Both the position numbers and the translations under genes were made by a program. The notes under the pieces were generated by a model, which had not been told where the DNA came from, made no database searches, and saw nothing but the letters and a program-made list of their open reading frames with translations. From a bacterium (GTDB lineage Bacteria > JACRDZ01 > JAQUKH01), in the NCBI GenBank assembly GCA_028719205.1, contig JAQUKH010000018.1, forward strand, positions 1-51,065: a stretch of DNA of 51,065 bases, written 5' to 3'. Below, in pieces: positions 33,013-42,424 of this stretch (position 1 is the first letter of the stretch; each line of letters begins with the position of its first letter).

Positions 33013-34983
33013 ATGGCTGTAGTCAAAATGAAGAAGGCCTTTATTTTTTCTTCCCTTAATCTCAGGGAAGCCTTAATAAGGAACTTACATAAAATTGGAC
33101 TAGTCCAGATTGCTGATATCCAAAAAATTGATGGTTTAAAAGAGCTTTCAGTTTCAGACACGAAAGACTCTGATGATCAAATAAATAAGATACAATTCCT
33201 GTTAAGCTTCCTCCCCACCCTCCCGAAAGAAAAGAAAAGTTTTATCCAGGATATGGTCGGCGCGAAAAATCTTATTACCAAAGAAGAATTTGCCAATTCA
33301 GTTTCAAATCTTGAATGGAAAGGCATATTTTCACGCTGTATTGAAATAAACAAAGAACTCGAAGAGATAAAAAAGAAAAAGGAATCGTGCAATAATTTAC
33401 TTCAGGAATTGGAGCCATGGCATGATTTTAACCTGCCTCTGGATGAGATAAAAGGAACAAGGCATGCATTTGTTATCCTGGGGAAAGTAGGCATTGAGGT
33501 TTATCCATGGTTATTTGGCGATCTTAGCGCGAAATCCAATAACTTTATTTTAAAAGAAATAAAAGATCTTGGAAAAGACAGATATTTTATTTTAATGGGA
33601 TTGCGCAATGAAGAAGAAAGACTTACCCTTGTTTTAAAAAAGTTTAATTATTCCAATATTAGCTTACCCTCTGGAAAAGACAAGCCCGGTGAATTGATCT
33701 CAAAAACAAAAAAAGAATTGACGGATTTGCATGGCCGTGAAAAACAATTGCAGAATGATAAATTATCGTTTTCCGAAAAACGCCAGGATCTGATCAACCT
33801 TTATGATTATTATTTATGGGAAAAAGACCTGATAACCGTCCAGAAACATTTTGGCAAAACAGAAAAGACCATTGCGATCGAGGGATGGGTAAAGGCGGAT
33901 GATACGGAAAAATTGCAAAAACATTTGATGACAATATCAAAAGATATATATGCCAGGTTTCGGGACCCGCAGGAAGGTGAGGATGTTCCAACCGCTTTAA
34001 AAAACAATTCTGTTTTCGGCCCGTTTGAGTTGATCGTTGAACTTTACGGAATGCCCAGTTATTATGAAAAGGACCCTACCCCGCTTATCGCGATCTTTTT
34101 TTCTATTATTTTTGGTTTTTGCCTTGGTGACGCGGTTTACGGTATAGTTTTAGCAATAGTTACAGGCATGCTCATAAAAAAATATAAGATCAGGGAAGAA
34201 GATAAAAAAGGGCTCCGTTTGTTTTTCTGGGTAGGAATAACAACAATCATAATCGGAGCTTTATGCGGAACTTGGCTGGGAGATTTGCCGGATAAGCTTC
34301 CTGAGAGTGTAAGTTTTATAAAAAATATCAAGAACAGCCTGATGATCGTCGACCCCTTGACCCAGCTTATTCGCTTTATCTCTATAGCTTTGGGAGTCGG
34401 AGTGGCTCATGTTTTTTGCGGATTGGGTTTCAAGGCATACCAGAATATTATTAAAGGCAAATTTTTTGACGCGTTGTTCGATCAGATTGTCTGGATCACG
34501 CTGATCGGCGGGCTTATTGGCTGGGCTATAAGTAGAACAGGCGCTATTCCGTCCGGCCCAGGCGCGGTTTCATTATGGTCAGCAAAAATTTCAGCCATTA
34601 TTATAATCCTTTTCGGCGGACGGGATGTGAAAAATCCTTTTGGCAGGATCGGGCTTGGATTATTTAAACTTTACGGCGCTTCGGCTTACATAGGAGATAT
34701 TCTTTCATATACGCGTTTAGTCGCGCTGGGGTTAGCCGGTTCTATTATTGCTATGGTATTTAATCTTATGGCTTTTCTATTGAAAGATTCATATATAGGG
34801 ATCATTTTTCTTCTTGCGATATTATTTATAGGGCATGGCTTTAATTTAATTATTAATATATTAGGTGCTTTTGTTCACACTGCCCGGCTTCATTATGTTG
34901 AATTTTTCAGTAAATTTTATGATAATGGCGGAAAACCGTTCAAACCTTTCAGGATGGAAGGAAAATATATTGCTGTTGAATAA
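33013..34983 (+). CDS. ntpI: V-type ATPase subunit I (a-subunit)
   Basis: This 656-residue protein has a cytoplasmic N-terminal part (residues 1-350, with coiled-coils, containing FGPFELIVELYGMPSYYEKD) and a C-terminal membrane part of about seven helices. In the latter, the conserved residues PTPLIAIFFSIIFGFCLGDA and SYTRLVALGLAGSII are found, the latter holding the arginine needed for ion passage. It forms the half-channels next to the K-ring. The order stalk-I-K-E-C-F-A-B matches bacterial V/A-type ATPase operons such as Enterococcus ntp. A weak GGGA ribosome site is present. Confidence 0.95.
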   Translation: MAVVKMKKAFIFSSLNLREALIRNLHKIGLVQIADIQKIDGLKELSVSDTKDSDDQINKIQFLLSFLPTLPKEKKSFIQDMVGAKNLITKEEFANSVSNLEWKGIFSRCIEINKELEEIKKKKESCNNLLQELEPWHDFNLPLDEIKGTRHAFVILGKVGIEVYPWLFGDLSAKSNNFILKEIKDLGKDRYFILMGLRNEEERLTLVLKKFNYSNISLPSGKDKPGELISKTKKELTDLHGREKQLQNDKLSFSEKRQDLINLYDYYLWEKDLITVQKHFGKTEKTIAIEGWVKADDTEKLQKHLMTISKDIYARFRDPQEGEDVPTALKNNSVFGPFELIVELYGMPSYYEKDPTPLIAIFFSIIFGFCLGDAVYGIVLAIVTGMLIKKYKIREEDKKGLRLFFWVGITTIIIGALCGTWLGDLPDKLPESVSFIKNIKNSLMIVDPLTQLIRFISIALGVGVAHVFCGLGFKAYQNIIKGKFFDALFDQIVWITLIGGLIGWAISRTGAIPSGPGAVSLWSAKISAIIIILFGGRDVKNPFGRIGLGLFKLYGASAYIGDILSYTRLVALGLAGSIIAMVFNLMAFLLKDSYIGIIFLLAILFIGHGFNLIINILGAFVHTARLHYVEFFSKFYDNGGKPFKPFRMEGKYIAVE

Positions 34984-35026
34984 ATTTATTAAAATTTGAT
35001 TTTAATCTTAGAAGGAGGATAAAAAA

Positions 35027-35629
35027 TTGAAAAAGTTAGTAGGCTTTTTGTTAATCGGAATGGTCTTGTTTTTATTTACAGTAACATTTGTAAAAGCGCA
35101 GGAAACAACCGGCGTACCCGCTCAAACTGAATCAGTTAAGCCTGAGAGCGGAGGTGTAAGCGGTATTACTTTAGCTGTCATTGGCGCTATAATTACAATC
35201 GTTTTCTCCGGATTCGGGGCATCAAAGGGCATAAGTATAGCAGCGGCGCCGGCTGCGGGGATTATGAGTGAGAATCCTGATATGTTCGGAAAATTATTGA
35301 TCATGGTTGCCCTGCCTGGAACACAGGGGATTTACGGTTTTGTAACCGGATTTTTAGTATTTTTGAAAGTCGGAATTATTGGCGGGACACTCCAGCCAGT
35401 ATCTTTAAACCAGGGGATACAAATTCTGGCAATTTGCGCGTTCCAATCATTTATAGAATTAACATCTGCCATTTATCAGGGACAAGTTGCCGCGTACGGT
35501 ATTGTAATGACCGGTAAAAAACCTGAAGCTTCAATGAAGGGTGTTATCATGGCCGTTCTTGTTGAAACCTACGCGGTACTCGGGCTTTTAGCTGGAATTT
35601 TAGGGATCTGGTTCGGTATCAGGTTCTAA
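35027..35629 (+). CDS. ntpK: V-type ATPase rotor subunit K with sodium-site residues
   Basis: This 200-residue subunit has a signal-like N-terminus (1-24, ending VKA), then four membrane helices formed as two hairpins. Ion-binding positions equivalent to Enterococcus hirae NtpK L61, T64, Q65, Q110 and E139 are L96, T99, Q100, Q151 and E180, all conserved (ALPGTQGIYGF, IYQGQ, LVETYAVLG). This is the Na+ coordination set, so Na+ rather than H+ is the probable coupling ion. It starts with TTG 35027 after the strong site GAAGGAGG. The cleavable-looking signal is unusual, since rotor subunits usually have none. Confidence 0.93.
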   Translation: MKKLVGFLLIGMVLFLFTVTFVKAQETTGVPAQTESVKPESGGVSGITLAVIGAIITIVFSGFGASKGISIAAAPAAGIMSENPDMFGKLLIMVALPGTQGIYGFVTGFLVFLKVGIIGGTLQPVSLNQGIQILAICAFQSFIELTSAIYQGQVAAYGIVMTGKKPEASMKGVIMAVLVETYAVLGLLAGILGIWFGIRF

Positions 35630-35653
35630 TCATAAAAAACTAAAGGAAAAAAA

Positions 35654-36247
35654 GTGGGAAAAGAAGAACTCTTATCTAAGATTAAACTTGAGTTTGAAAC
35701 AGAGGCGAATAAGATCACCGGAGAGACCGAACTGAAGATCCGTCAAATGGAAAAAGAAAATGACGAGAAAATCGCGGCTAAACGGCATGAGATCTTTGCC
35801 GACCTTCATAAAAATCTGGAAGATATCCGCAGAAAAGATCTCATAGAAACTGATATAAAGATCCGAAGCCTCCTGCTTGAAGTAAAACAGAACCTGATCA
35901 ACGATATTTTTAAAGAGGTTCAGGTTAAAATAAAAGGCGAGGATTATCATAAGCTTATTGAAAATATGCTTATGTCTTCAGTTCAGAACGGTGAGGGAGA
36001 GGTTGTTTTCTCAAAGGAAGACAGTAAAATATTTACGGAAGATTTTATCAATGGAATTAACAGCAAATTAAAGGCATTAGGAAAGAACAGCCGTTTTATG
36101 CTTAGTAAAAAATACGGAAATTTCAGCGGCGGATTTGTCCTGCGCTACAGCGGAATTGAAATAAATAACACCTTTGAAACAATTTTTGGGTATTTGCGTA
36201 AAGACCTGGAGATGGAAATTGGAAAAATACTTTTCCCGGAAAAATGA
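35654..36247 (+). CDS. ntpE: V-type ATPase subunit E
   Basis: This 197-residue protein starts at GTG 35654 after AAAGGAAA. The N-terminal half is a charged helix (residues 1-90) and the C-terminal half is the alpha/beta head (GEVVFSKEDSKIF, GGFVLRYSGIEINNTFETI). Subunit E is the stator subunit that binds the A3B3 head along with the G/H helix. Its 3' end contains the probable start of the next gene. It lies 24 bases after subunit K. Confidence 0.9.
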   Translation: MGKEELLSKIKLEFETEANKITGETELKIRQMEKENDEKIAAKRHEIFADLHKNLEDIRRKDLIETDIKIRSLLLEVKQNLINDIFKEVQVKIKGEDYHKLIENMLMSSVQNGEGEVVFSKEDSKIFTEDFINGINSKLKALGKNSRFMLSKKYGNFSGGFVLRYSGIEINNTFETIFGYLRKDLEMEIGKILFPEK

Positions 36248-37238
36248 CCTTTTTTTAGATATTGGAAACCTTCATCAGGAAGATGTTCAATACGGATATT
36301 CTACCGGAAGGCTTGCAATACTTGAAAAATCAATTCTTGACAAAAACGCTTACAGAGAGCTGATAATTGCCAATAATACTGAAGAAACACTAAGGCTCCT
36401 TGAGAACAAACACGGATTTAAGACAAAAAACCATAACACGCAAGTTTCATGGGAGGATATCTTAAACAAAGAGTTCATCTCCGTTCATGATTTGATCTAT
36501 GGATTAGCTCCGGTAAAAGAGATTTTTGATATATTTTTTTTCCAGTACTCTTTTCATAATTTGAAGGTAAGGCTAAAAGAAAAATTAGCGGGCCATAAAA
36601 TTGACACCCCTTTATTTATTATCGGCCCGGTATTGCTGGAAGAAAGTTCACCGGTTTTGCGGGAAATAATCATAAAGATCGAACAGGTATTTTACAAAGA
36701 GAGGCGTTTTCAGGATATTGACTGCATTTTAGATGAAGAATATTTTAATTTTTTGTCAAGAGTCGCTGACAAATATAAAATACCGGTAATTGAAAGCCTT
36801 ATAAAAACCTGGATCGACCTGGCAAACATCAAACTTTTTTTCCGGTTTAAAACCCTGCAAAGAGATAAAAATAATTTATCCAGGTTTCTTTTTTCGGGCG
36901 GAAATTTTAAACAGGATTTTTATATTAATACTTATCATCTTCGTACTGATGTGCTGAAAAGAGAAACCAAAAATATTTTTTACGCCGATCTGTTTTTAAC
37001 AGGAATAAAATGCCTGGAGAATGAAACCTCTATGGATGAGCTGGAAAAATCTTGCGACAGGTTCATCCTTCAAAGGTTTAGCGAAACAAAACATATTGTT
37101 TTCGGCATTGAGCCGATGATCCGGTATCTTTTGCATAAAGAAAATGAAATGAGAATGCTTCGGATGATTTTTGTCGGCAAAGAAAACAGTATTTCCAATA
37201 ACGAAATTGAAGAAAAAATAGCAGGATATTATGTCTAA
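36219..37238 (+). CDS. ntpC: V-type ATPase subunit C (central-stalk cap, d-type)
   Basis: Chosen start TTG 36219 gives 339 residues. It carries YGYSTGRLAILEKSIL near residue 25, matching the N-terminal motif of archaeal/bacterial subunit C, and KHIVFGIEPMIRYLLHKENE near the end. It should be the socket that links the F/D shaft to the K-ring. The start is uncertain: no ATG/GTG lies between the E stop and the YGY motif; TTG at 36174 would add 15 residues and overlap E by 74 bases, while TTG 36219 has GGAG 8 bases upstream and overlaps E by 29. An ATT start at 36262 is another option. Confidence 0.85.
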   Translation: MEKYFSRKNDLFLDIGNLHQEDVQYGYSTGRLAILEKSILDKNAYRELIIANNTEETLRLLENKHGFKTKNHNTQVSWEDILNKEFISVHDLIYGLAPVKEIFDIFFFQYSFHNLKVRLKEKLAGHKIDTPLFIIGPVLLEESSPVLREIIIKIEQVFYKERRFQDIDCILDEEYFNFLSRVADKYKIPVIESLIKTWIDLANIKLFFRFKTLQRDKNNLSRFLFSGGNFKQDFYINTYHLRTDVLKRETKNIFYADLFLTGIKCLENETSMDELEKSCDRFILQRFSETKHIVFGIEPMIRYLLHKENEMRMLRMIFVGKENSISNNEIEEKIAGYYV

Positions 37239-37539
37239 GATCGCTTTTATCGGCGAACAGCCGTCAATATTGGGATTTAAAGCTATCGGCGCGGATATTT
37301 TCCCGGCTGCAGATGGAAACGAAGCCGTCAATATGCTTGAAAATATGTTTAAAGAAGATTATAAAATAATCTATATTACTGAAAATATTGCAGGCCAGAT
37401 CACAGATTATTTAAAGGGTATAGACAGATTGTGGCCGATAATTACGATCATCCCGGGCTTTAAAGGAAGTAAAGGATTGGGTAAGGCTAGGCTTAGAAAT
37501 TATATTATTAAAGCAACCGGAACGGATATGATAAGTTAA
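37231..37539 (+). CDS. ntpG: V-type ATPase subunit F
   Basis: This 102-residue protein has the CheY-like fold of subunit F (starts MSKIAFIGEQPSILGFKAIG, ends with LRNYIIKATGTDMIS). It binds subunit D as part of the central shaft. The gene overlaps subunit C by 8 bases. A palindromic repeat sits directly after its stop codon, between F and A. In Enterococcus this subunit is called NtpG. Confidence 0.9.
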   Translation: MSKIAFIGEQPSILGFKAIGADIFPAADGNEAVNMLENMFKEDYKIIYITENIAGQITDYLKGIDRLWPIITIIPGFKGSKGLGKARLRNYIIKATGTDMIS

Positions 37540-37544
37540 AGAGA

Positions 37545-37589
37545 ACCTCCCCATTCCCCTCCTTGGCAAGGAGGGGATAAAGGGGTGGT
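37545..37589. repeat. Palindromic repeat between V-ATPase F and A genes
   Basis: Inner arms CCCCTCCTT (37557-37565) and AAGGAGGGG (37568-37576) are flanked by ACCTCCCC and GGGGTGGT. The same roughly 45-base repeat occurs at 49322-49367. It sits in a 73-base gap where the neighbouring genes otherwise overlap or abut, so it is an insertion into the operon. It may affect mRNA stability or relative expression of F and A. Confidence 0.8.
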
Positions 37590-37612
37590 AAATTTTATAA
37601 TTTTGGAGGAAT

Positions 37613-39385
37613 ATGATAAAAGGTCAAATAGTAAAAATCGCGGGTCCGCTTGTAGTAGCCGAAAACATGGCTGGCGTCAGTATGTATAATGTTGTTAAGG
37701 TCAGTAAATTCGGGCTGGTTGGGGAAGTTATAGAATTAAAACAGGATAAAGTATCTATCCAGGTTTATGAAGAAACCATAGGAATAGGCCGCGGAGAACC
37801 TGTCGAGGATACGGGAGTTCCTCTTTCCATTGAATTAGGGCCGGGCCTTTTGGAATCAATATTTGACGGGATCCAGAGGCCTCTTGACGTGATCAAACAA
37901 AAAACAGGAAATTATATAACCCGCGGGGTTTCTGTTCCCGCGCTGAACCGCGATAAAAAATGGGCCTTTGAGCCATTGGCAAAAAAAGGCGACAAGGTTT
38001 CCCCTGGAGATAAATTAGGTGTTGTCCAGGAGACAGTACTTATTAAACATTATATTATGGTACCAAATGATATTGAGGGAGAATTAATTGAGCTTGCCGT
38101 AAAAGGCAATTACACAATTACCGAACTTATAGCTAAAATAAAAACCACCGAAGGAGTGCAGGAAATAACAATGCTCCGTAAATGGCCTGTAAGAAAGATG
38201 CGGCCTTATATAGAAAAAATGGCTCCAAAAGAATTATTGTCTTCAGGGCAGAGGGTAATCGATACATTCTTTCCGGTAACTAAAGGCGGAACAGCCTGTA
38301 TCCCCGGGCCTTTCGGAAGCGGGAAAACCGTAGTCCAGCAGCAGCTCGCAAAATGGGCGGATGCTGACGTTGTCATCTACATCGGATGCGGTGAACGCGG
38401 AAATGAGATCACGGATGTCTTGCTGGAATTTCCTGAATTAAAAGACCCGAAAAGCGGCGAACCTTTGATGAAAAGGACAGTTCTTGTCGCGAACACTTCA
38501 AATATGCCCGTAGCGGCACGCGAGGCATCAATATATACCGGCGTTACTATGGCGGAATATTACAGGGATATGGGTTACAATGTCGCGCTAATGGCGGATT
38601 CCACGTCACGGTGGGCTGAGGCATTAAGGGAAATATCCGGACGAATGGAAGAAATGCCGGGCGAGGAAGGATACCCGGCTTATCTCGCGTCGCGTATCGC
38701 GGGATTTTACGAACGCGCGGGGCAGGTTGTCTGCCTTGCGAGCAAAGAGAAACGAATAGGAAGTATTTCAATTATCGGGGCGGTATCACCTCCCGGAGGA
38801 GACCTTTCTGATCCTGTAGTTCAGGCAACTCTTCGAATTGTAAAGGTTTTCTGGGGATTGGAAGATAAGCTTGCGTACCGCAGGCATTTTCCGGCTATAA
38901 ACTGGCTCAGAAGTTATTCTCTATACCTTGAAAATATTGAGGAATATCTGAAAACCGTCGCGCCTGAAATTTCAAGTTTGCGGTCTAAATCCATGCGCAT
39001 ACTTCAGGAAGAAGCGGAACTGGAAGAAATTGTGAGGCTCGTTGGCGTTGACGCCCTATCCGATCACGATAAGCTTACAATGGAAACCGCGAAATCGATC
39101 AGGGAAGATTTCCTGCACCAGAACGCGTTTGATATGCAGGATACCTATACTTCTCTTAAAAAACAATATAACATGCTGAAACTTATAATTTCCTTTCACG
39201 AAAGGTCGCTTAAATGTTTAGAGAATAAAATTTCTACAAAAGAAATTTTCAATCTGCCGGTCCGGGACAAGATCGCCAAGTCAAAATTTATCCCGGAGGA
39301 CCAGATGATAGCTTTTGATTATTTAGAAAATGAGATGAGCCAGGTATTTGAAAAATTATTTGCTCACCACACGGAGAAAAAATAA
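37613..39385 (+). CDS. ntpA: V-type ATPase catalytic subunit A
   Basis: This 590-residue subunit carries the nucleotide site. Walker A is [12 protein letters not shown], Walker B lies near [17 protein letters not shown], and [18 protein letters not shown] matches the A-subunit signature. It hydrolyses or makes ATP in the cytosolic head in three copies alternating with subunit B. The ATG follows TTGGAGGA. The B gene starts 2 bases after its stop, so both should be translated together, as expected for equal stoichiometry. Confidence 0.97.
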   Translation: MIKGQIVKIAGPLVVAENMAGVSMYNVVKVSKFGLVGEVIELKQDKVSIQVYEETIGIGRGEPVEDTGVPLSIELGPGLLESIFDGIQRPLDVIKQKTGNYITRGVSVPALNRDKKWAFEPLAKKGDKVSPGDKLGVVQETVLIKHYIMVPNDIEGELIELAVKGNYTITELIAKIKTTEGVQEITMLRKWPVRKMRPYIEKMAPKELLSSGQRVIDTFFPVTKGGTACIPGPFGSGKTVVQQQLAKWADADVVIYIGCGERGNEITDVLLEFPELKDPKSGEPLMKRTVLVANTSNMPVAAREASIYTGVTMAEYYRDMGYNVALMADSTSRWAEALREISGRMEEMPGEEGYPAYLASRIAGFYERAGQVVCLASKEKRIGSISIIGAVSPPGGDLSDPVVQATLRIVKVFWGLEDKLAYRRHFPAINWLRSYSLYLENIEEYLKTVAPEISSLRSKSMRILQEEAELEEIVRLVGVDALSDHDKLTMETAKSIREDFLHQNAFDMQDTYTSLKKQYNMLKLIISFHERSLKCLENKISTKEIFNLPVRDKIAKSKFIPEDQMIAFDYLENEMSQVFEKLFAHHTEKK

Positions 39386-39386
39386 A

Positions 39387-40757
39387 ATGTTTAAAGAATA
39401 TCTTTCCGTCACAGCTGTCAGCGGTCCGCTTTTATTAGCGGAACATATTGAAGAAGTCAAATACGGAGAACTTGTAGAAATTGAGCTCGAAAACAAAGAA
39501 ATAAGGCGCGGCCAGGTATTGGAAGTTTCAGGCGACAAGGCCCTTATCCAGATCTTTGAAGGAAGCACCGGGATAAACCTTACCGGAAGCCGGGTCAGGT
39601 TCAGCGGAAAAAGCATAGAGATCGGCGTCTCGATGGATATGCTAAGCCGGGTGTTTAACGGGCTCGGAGAACCGATTGATAACGGCCCCAAAATATTACC
39701 GGAGAAAAAAATTGATATCAATGGAAGCCCTATTAATCCCTACGCGCGGGATTTTCCGCAGGAGTTCATACAAACAGGAATTTCCTCGATCGATGGGATG
39801 AACACACTGGTCCGCGGGCAGAAGCTTCCTATATTTTCAGGGTCAGGACTTCCCCACGCTAGGATCGCGGCTCAAATAGCCAGGCAGGCAAAGGTTCTGG
39901 GAAAAGAAGAGGAATTTGCCGTGGTATTCGGCGCGATGGGTATTACATTTGAAGAGGCGAATTTTTTTATTGAAGATTTTAAGAAAACAGGCGCGATAGA
40001 CCGCGCGGTACTTTTTATAAATCTGGCAAGCGATCCGCCGATCGAGCGTATCGCGACTCCGCGTGTTGTTTTAAGCACTGCGGAATATCTCGCGTTTGAA
40101 AAAGACAAGCATGTCCTTGTTATCCTTACCGACATGACAAACTATTGCGAGGCCTTGCGTGAAGTTTCCGCCGCGAGAAAAGAAGTACCGGGCAGAAGAG
40201 GTTATCCGGGATATTTATACACCGACCTTGCCTCGATATATGAACGTGCCGGACGTATCCAGGGTAAAAAAGGTTCCATAACGCAAATCCCGATCCTTAC
40301 AATGCCTGAGGATGATAAAACCCACCCTGTTCCCGATTTAACGGGGTATATCACGGAAGGACAGATCCTTCTTTCTCGCGCCCTGCACCAGAAAAATATT
40401 TATCCCCCTATCGATGTTTTGCCAAGCCTTTCAAGGTTAAAACAAAAAGGAATTGGACGGGGAAGGACCAGGGAAGACCACGCGGACGTAACCAACCAGC
40501 TTTTCGCGGCTTACGCGAGAGGAAAAGAAGCAAAAGAATTGGCGGTTATTCTTGGCGACGCGGCACTCTCAGACATAGATAAACAATTCTCGAAATTTGC
40601 CGACGAGTATGAAAATAAATTCCTGGCGCAAGGTGAATACACAAACCGTACTATTGAAGAAACCTTAAATATCGGTTGGGAGCTTTTAAAGATCCTCCCG
40701 CGCAGTGAATTAAAACGCGTTAAGGAAGAACAGATCAAAACATATATGGACAAGTGA
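39387..40757 (+). CDS. ntpB: V-type ATPase regulatory subunit B
   Basis: From ATG 39387 the product has 456 residues. It has the B-subunit signatures [37 protein letters not shown] (a degenerate P-loop, so non-catalytic), and [11 protein letters not shown]-type segment [18 protein letters not shown]. It forms the A3B3 head with subunit A. The start matches family length; an in-frame ATG at 39348 overlaps subunit A and is less likely. After its stop come palindromic and heptamer repeats. Confidence 0.96.
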   Translation: MFKEYLSVTAVSGPLLLAEHIEEVKYGELVEIELENKEIRRGQVLEVSGDKALIQIFEGSTGINLTGSRVRFSGKSIEIGVSMDMLSRVFNGLGEPIDNGPKILPEKKIDINGSPINPYARDFPQEFIQTGISSIDGMNTLVRGQKLPIFSGSGLPHARIAAQIARQAKVLGKEEEFAVVFGAMGITFEEANFFIEDFKKTGAIDRAVLFINLASDPPIERIATPRVVLSTAEYLAFEKDKHVLVILTDMTNYCEALREVSAARKEVPGRRGYPGYLYTDLASIYERAGRIQGKKGSITQIPILTMPEDDKTHPVPDLTGYITEGQILLSRALHQKNIYPPIDVLPSLSRLKQKGIGRGRTREDHADVTNQLFAAYARGKEAKELAVILGDAALSDIDKQFSKFADEYENKFLAQGEYTNRTIEETLNIGWELLKILPRSELKRVKEEQIKTYMDK

Positions 40758-40941
40758 AAGTCGCATGTCACACCTGCCCGCCGTGGCGGGAGTTGATAGT
40801 CACAAGTTTTTTGATTTATCACTTTTGCCTTTTATTTTTTTGCTTGTGACTTGTGACTTACAACTTGTGACTATAACAGTTTCGATATTAGAATTTTAAA
40901 ACTTAGGTAATTGTATAATAAAATTTAAGGAAGTAAATAAG
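40758..40941. repeat. Repeat-rich gap between V-ATPase B and D genes
   Basis: The gap holds a perfect hairpin CCCGCC-GT-GGCGGG (40777-40790) and, at 40844-40871, four 7-base units (TTGTGAC, TTGTGAC, TTACAAC, TTGTGAC). A GTCACAA in opposite orientation is at 40798-40804. Just before the subunit D gene there is a -10-like TTGTATAATAAAAT (40911-40924), so D may have its own promoter. Confidence 0.65.
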
Positions 40942-41562
40942 ATGCTCGCTGATGTTTCTCTTACCCGAATGAACCTGATGAAGATGAAAAAACGCTATGC
41001 TATCGCTCTGCGCGGGCATAAGCTTCTGAAGGATAAACAGGATGAGTTGATGCGCAAATTCATGGAACTCCTTGAAGAGATAAAGTCATACCGCCAGGAG
41101 GTCGAAAACAGCCTTGAAAAAGTACATAAACAATTTTTCTGGGCTCAGGGCGTGATGTCCAAAGAATTCCTTGAAGAGGCCATCATGGTTCCGCAAGTGT
41201 CACTAAATCTTACCACCAGCCAGGAACAGGTATTCAACATCCAAACCCCCAAACTGGATTTTCACATTGAAGGCGATATTTATTCCTACGGCTTCCTATT
41301 TACGTCCCAGCAACTGGACCTCGCATTAGACGGCTACAAAAATATTTTTCCCAAACTGCTCCATCTATCCGAGATCGAAAAAAGAGCCGAGCTCCTGGCA
41401 TCCGAAATAGAACAAACAAGAAGGCGCGTAAACGCCCTCGAATACATTCTCATCCCCGAATTAAAACAAACCATCAAATACATCTCCATGCGGCTTGCCG
41501 AGCTTGAACTTTCCAACCAGATACGATTGATGAAAATCAAGGATATTGTCAGAAAACATTAA
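40942..41562 (+). CDS. ntpD: V-type ATPase subunit D (central shaft)
   Basis: This 206-residue coiled-coil protein starts MLADVSLTRMNLMKMKKRYA, which is the subunit D N-terminal signature, and ends with TRRRVNALEYILIPEL and SMRLAELELSN. Two long helices form the rotor shaft inside the A3B3 head. AAGGAAG precedes the ATG. It is separated from B by 184 bases of repeats, while in most operons the genes nearly touch, so the repeats seem to be an insertion. It completes the set A, B, C, D, E, F, stalk, I and K. Confidence 0.95.
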   Translation: MLADVSLTRMNLMKMKKRYAIALRGHKLLKDKQDELMRKFMELLEEIKSYRQEVENSLEKVHKQFFWAQGVMSKEFLEEAIMVPQVSLNLTTSQEQVFNIQTPKLDFHIEGDIYSYGFLFTSQQLDLALDGYKNIFPKLLHLSEIEKRAELLASEIEQTRRRVNALEYILIPELKQTIKYISMRLAELELSNQIRLMKIKDIVRKH

Positions 41563-41598
41563 AATATGAATCATTCCCCCTATCACTTTTAAAATCCA

Positions 41599-41626
41599 TC
41601 GACAAATAAATTAAAAGTTGTATAAT
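41599..41626 (+). promoter_or_regulatory. Promoter TCGACA-N16-TATAAT of the lipoprotein gene
   Basis: TCGACA at 41599-41604 and TATAAT at 41621-41626. The whole stretch is closely similar to that at 44234-44261 before the helicase gene (both contain GTTGTA, then AAT, AAAAT). The ribosome binding site of the gene (AGGGGGG) lies at 41645-41651. Confidence 0.55.
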
Positions 41627-41657
41627 AAAATTATGGATTTTTATAGGGGGGCTAGTT

Positions 41658-42329
41658 ATGGATAAAAAAGGATTTGAATCGGTTTTAACATCATTAGCTT
41701 TACTCAGTATTTTTTTAATTATCATTTTATTTCCCGGATGCGGGACATCAAAATTAAACAGGAAAACGGATAAAGATATTTCAATAGCAAATAAATTGCC
41801 CGCGCCAAAAATGATAGGGTTCTTTCCAAAGCTTCCATGCCCAAAAACAAACTGGCTAAAAAATGATAATGTGAAGGAGATCTGCAGTGTCAGCGATTGC
41901 ATTGCCGGAGGGCCCGAAGACTGGATAGAGAAAAGGGAACATAATGAGCTGGGATTTTTTAATAATGAAGAAAAGATGAAAAAAGTATTGGATAATGAAG
42001 AAGAAAAATATAATTTTTACGCCTATAAGCTCTATCCTTTTAAATTGATCAACAAAAAGGTGGAAGATGTACCCATATCTATCGACCTGAAAGAAGATAT
42101 TTCCGATTATGAGTTTTTAGGCTTCGATATTGTCTGTAAATCAAGTTCAGCTTTTTTTGAATGTTCACCCTTAGCCTGTAATCTTTTATACAAAATTTAT
42201 CCCGTAAATCAATATTGCCTGATCGATAACCTTGAAAATGCTTATAAATATTATTTAGATATTGAAATCCAGAGGTGTGAACCCGGCCCGTATTATTTGT
42301 TTGAAGTATATAGAAAAAAGAAGAAATAA
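41658..42329 (+). CDS. Cysteine-rich lipoprotein of unknown function
   Basis: This 223-residue protein has a lipoprotein signal with lipobox LFPGC at about residues 25-29 (cysteine acylated). The mature part has scattered cysteines, for example KLPCPKTNW, SVSDCIAGG and ECSPLACN, which could form disulphides. I see no known domain. The ATG follows AGGGGGG. It has its own promoter and the next gene is 95 bases away, so it may be monocistronic. It should sit in the outer or inner membrane facing the periplasm. Confidence 0.65.
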   Translation: MDKKGFESVLTSLALLSIFLIIILFPGCGTSKLNRKTDKDISIANKLPAPKMIGFFPKLPCPKTNWLKNDNVKEICSVSDCIAGGPEDWIEKREHNELGFFNNEEKMKKVLDNEEEKYNFYAYKLYPFKLINKKVEDVPISIDLKEDISDYEFLGFDIVCKSSSAFFECSPLACNLLYKIYPVNQYCLIDNLENAYKYYLDIEIQRCEPGPYYLFEVYRKKKK

Positions 42330-42424
42330 ATGTAAAATACTTGAATAATTCTCAATAATAAGCAATAATATAATTATGATTCCTGTTTTCGTGAAAGCGG
42401 TCGAAAATACAAGGACAATTGTTT

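Noticed and set aside
42330-42424. MntA-type nucleotidyltransferase partner of the HepT-like gene
   Set aside because: The 95-base gap is too short and shows no matching sequence; no such gene is seen next to it.
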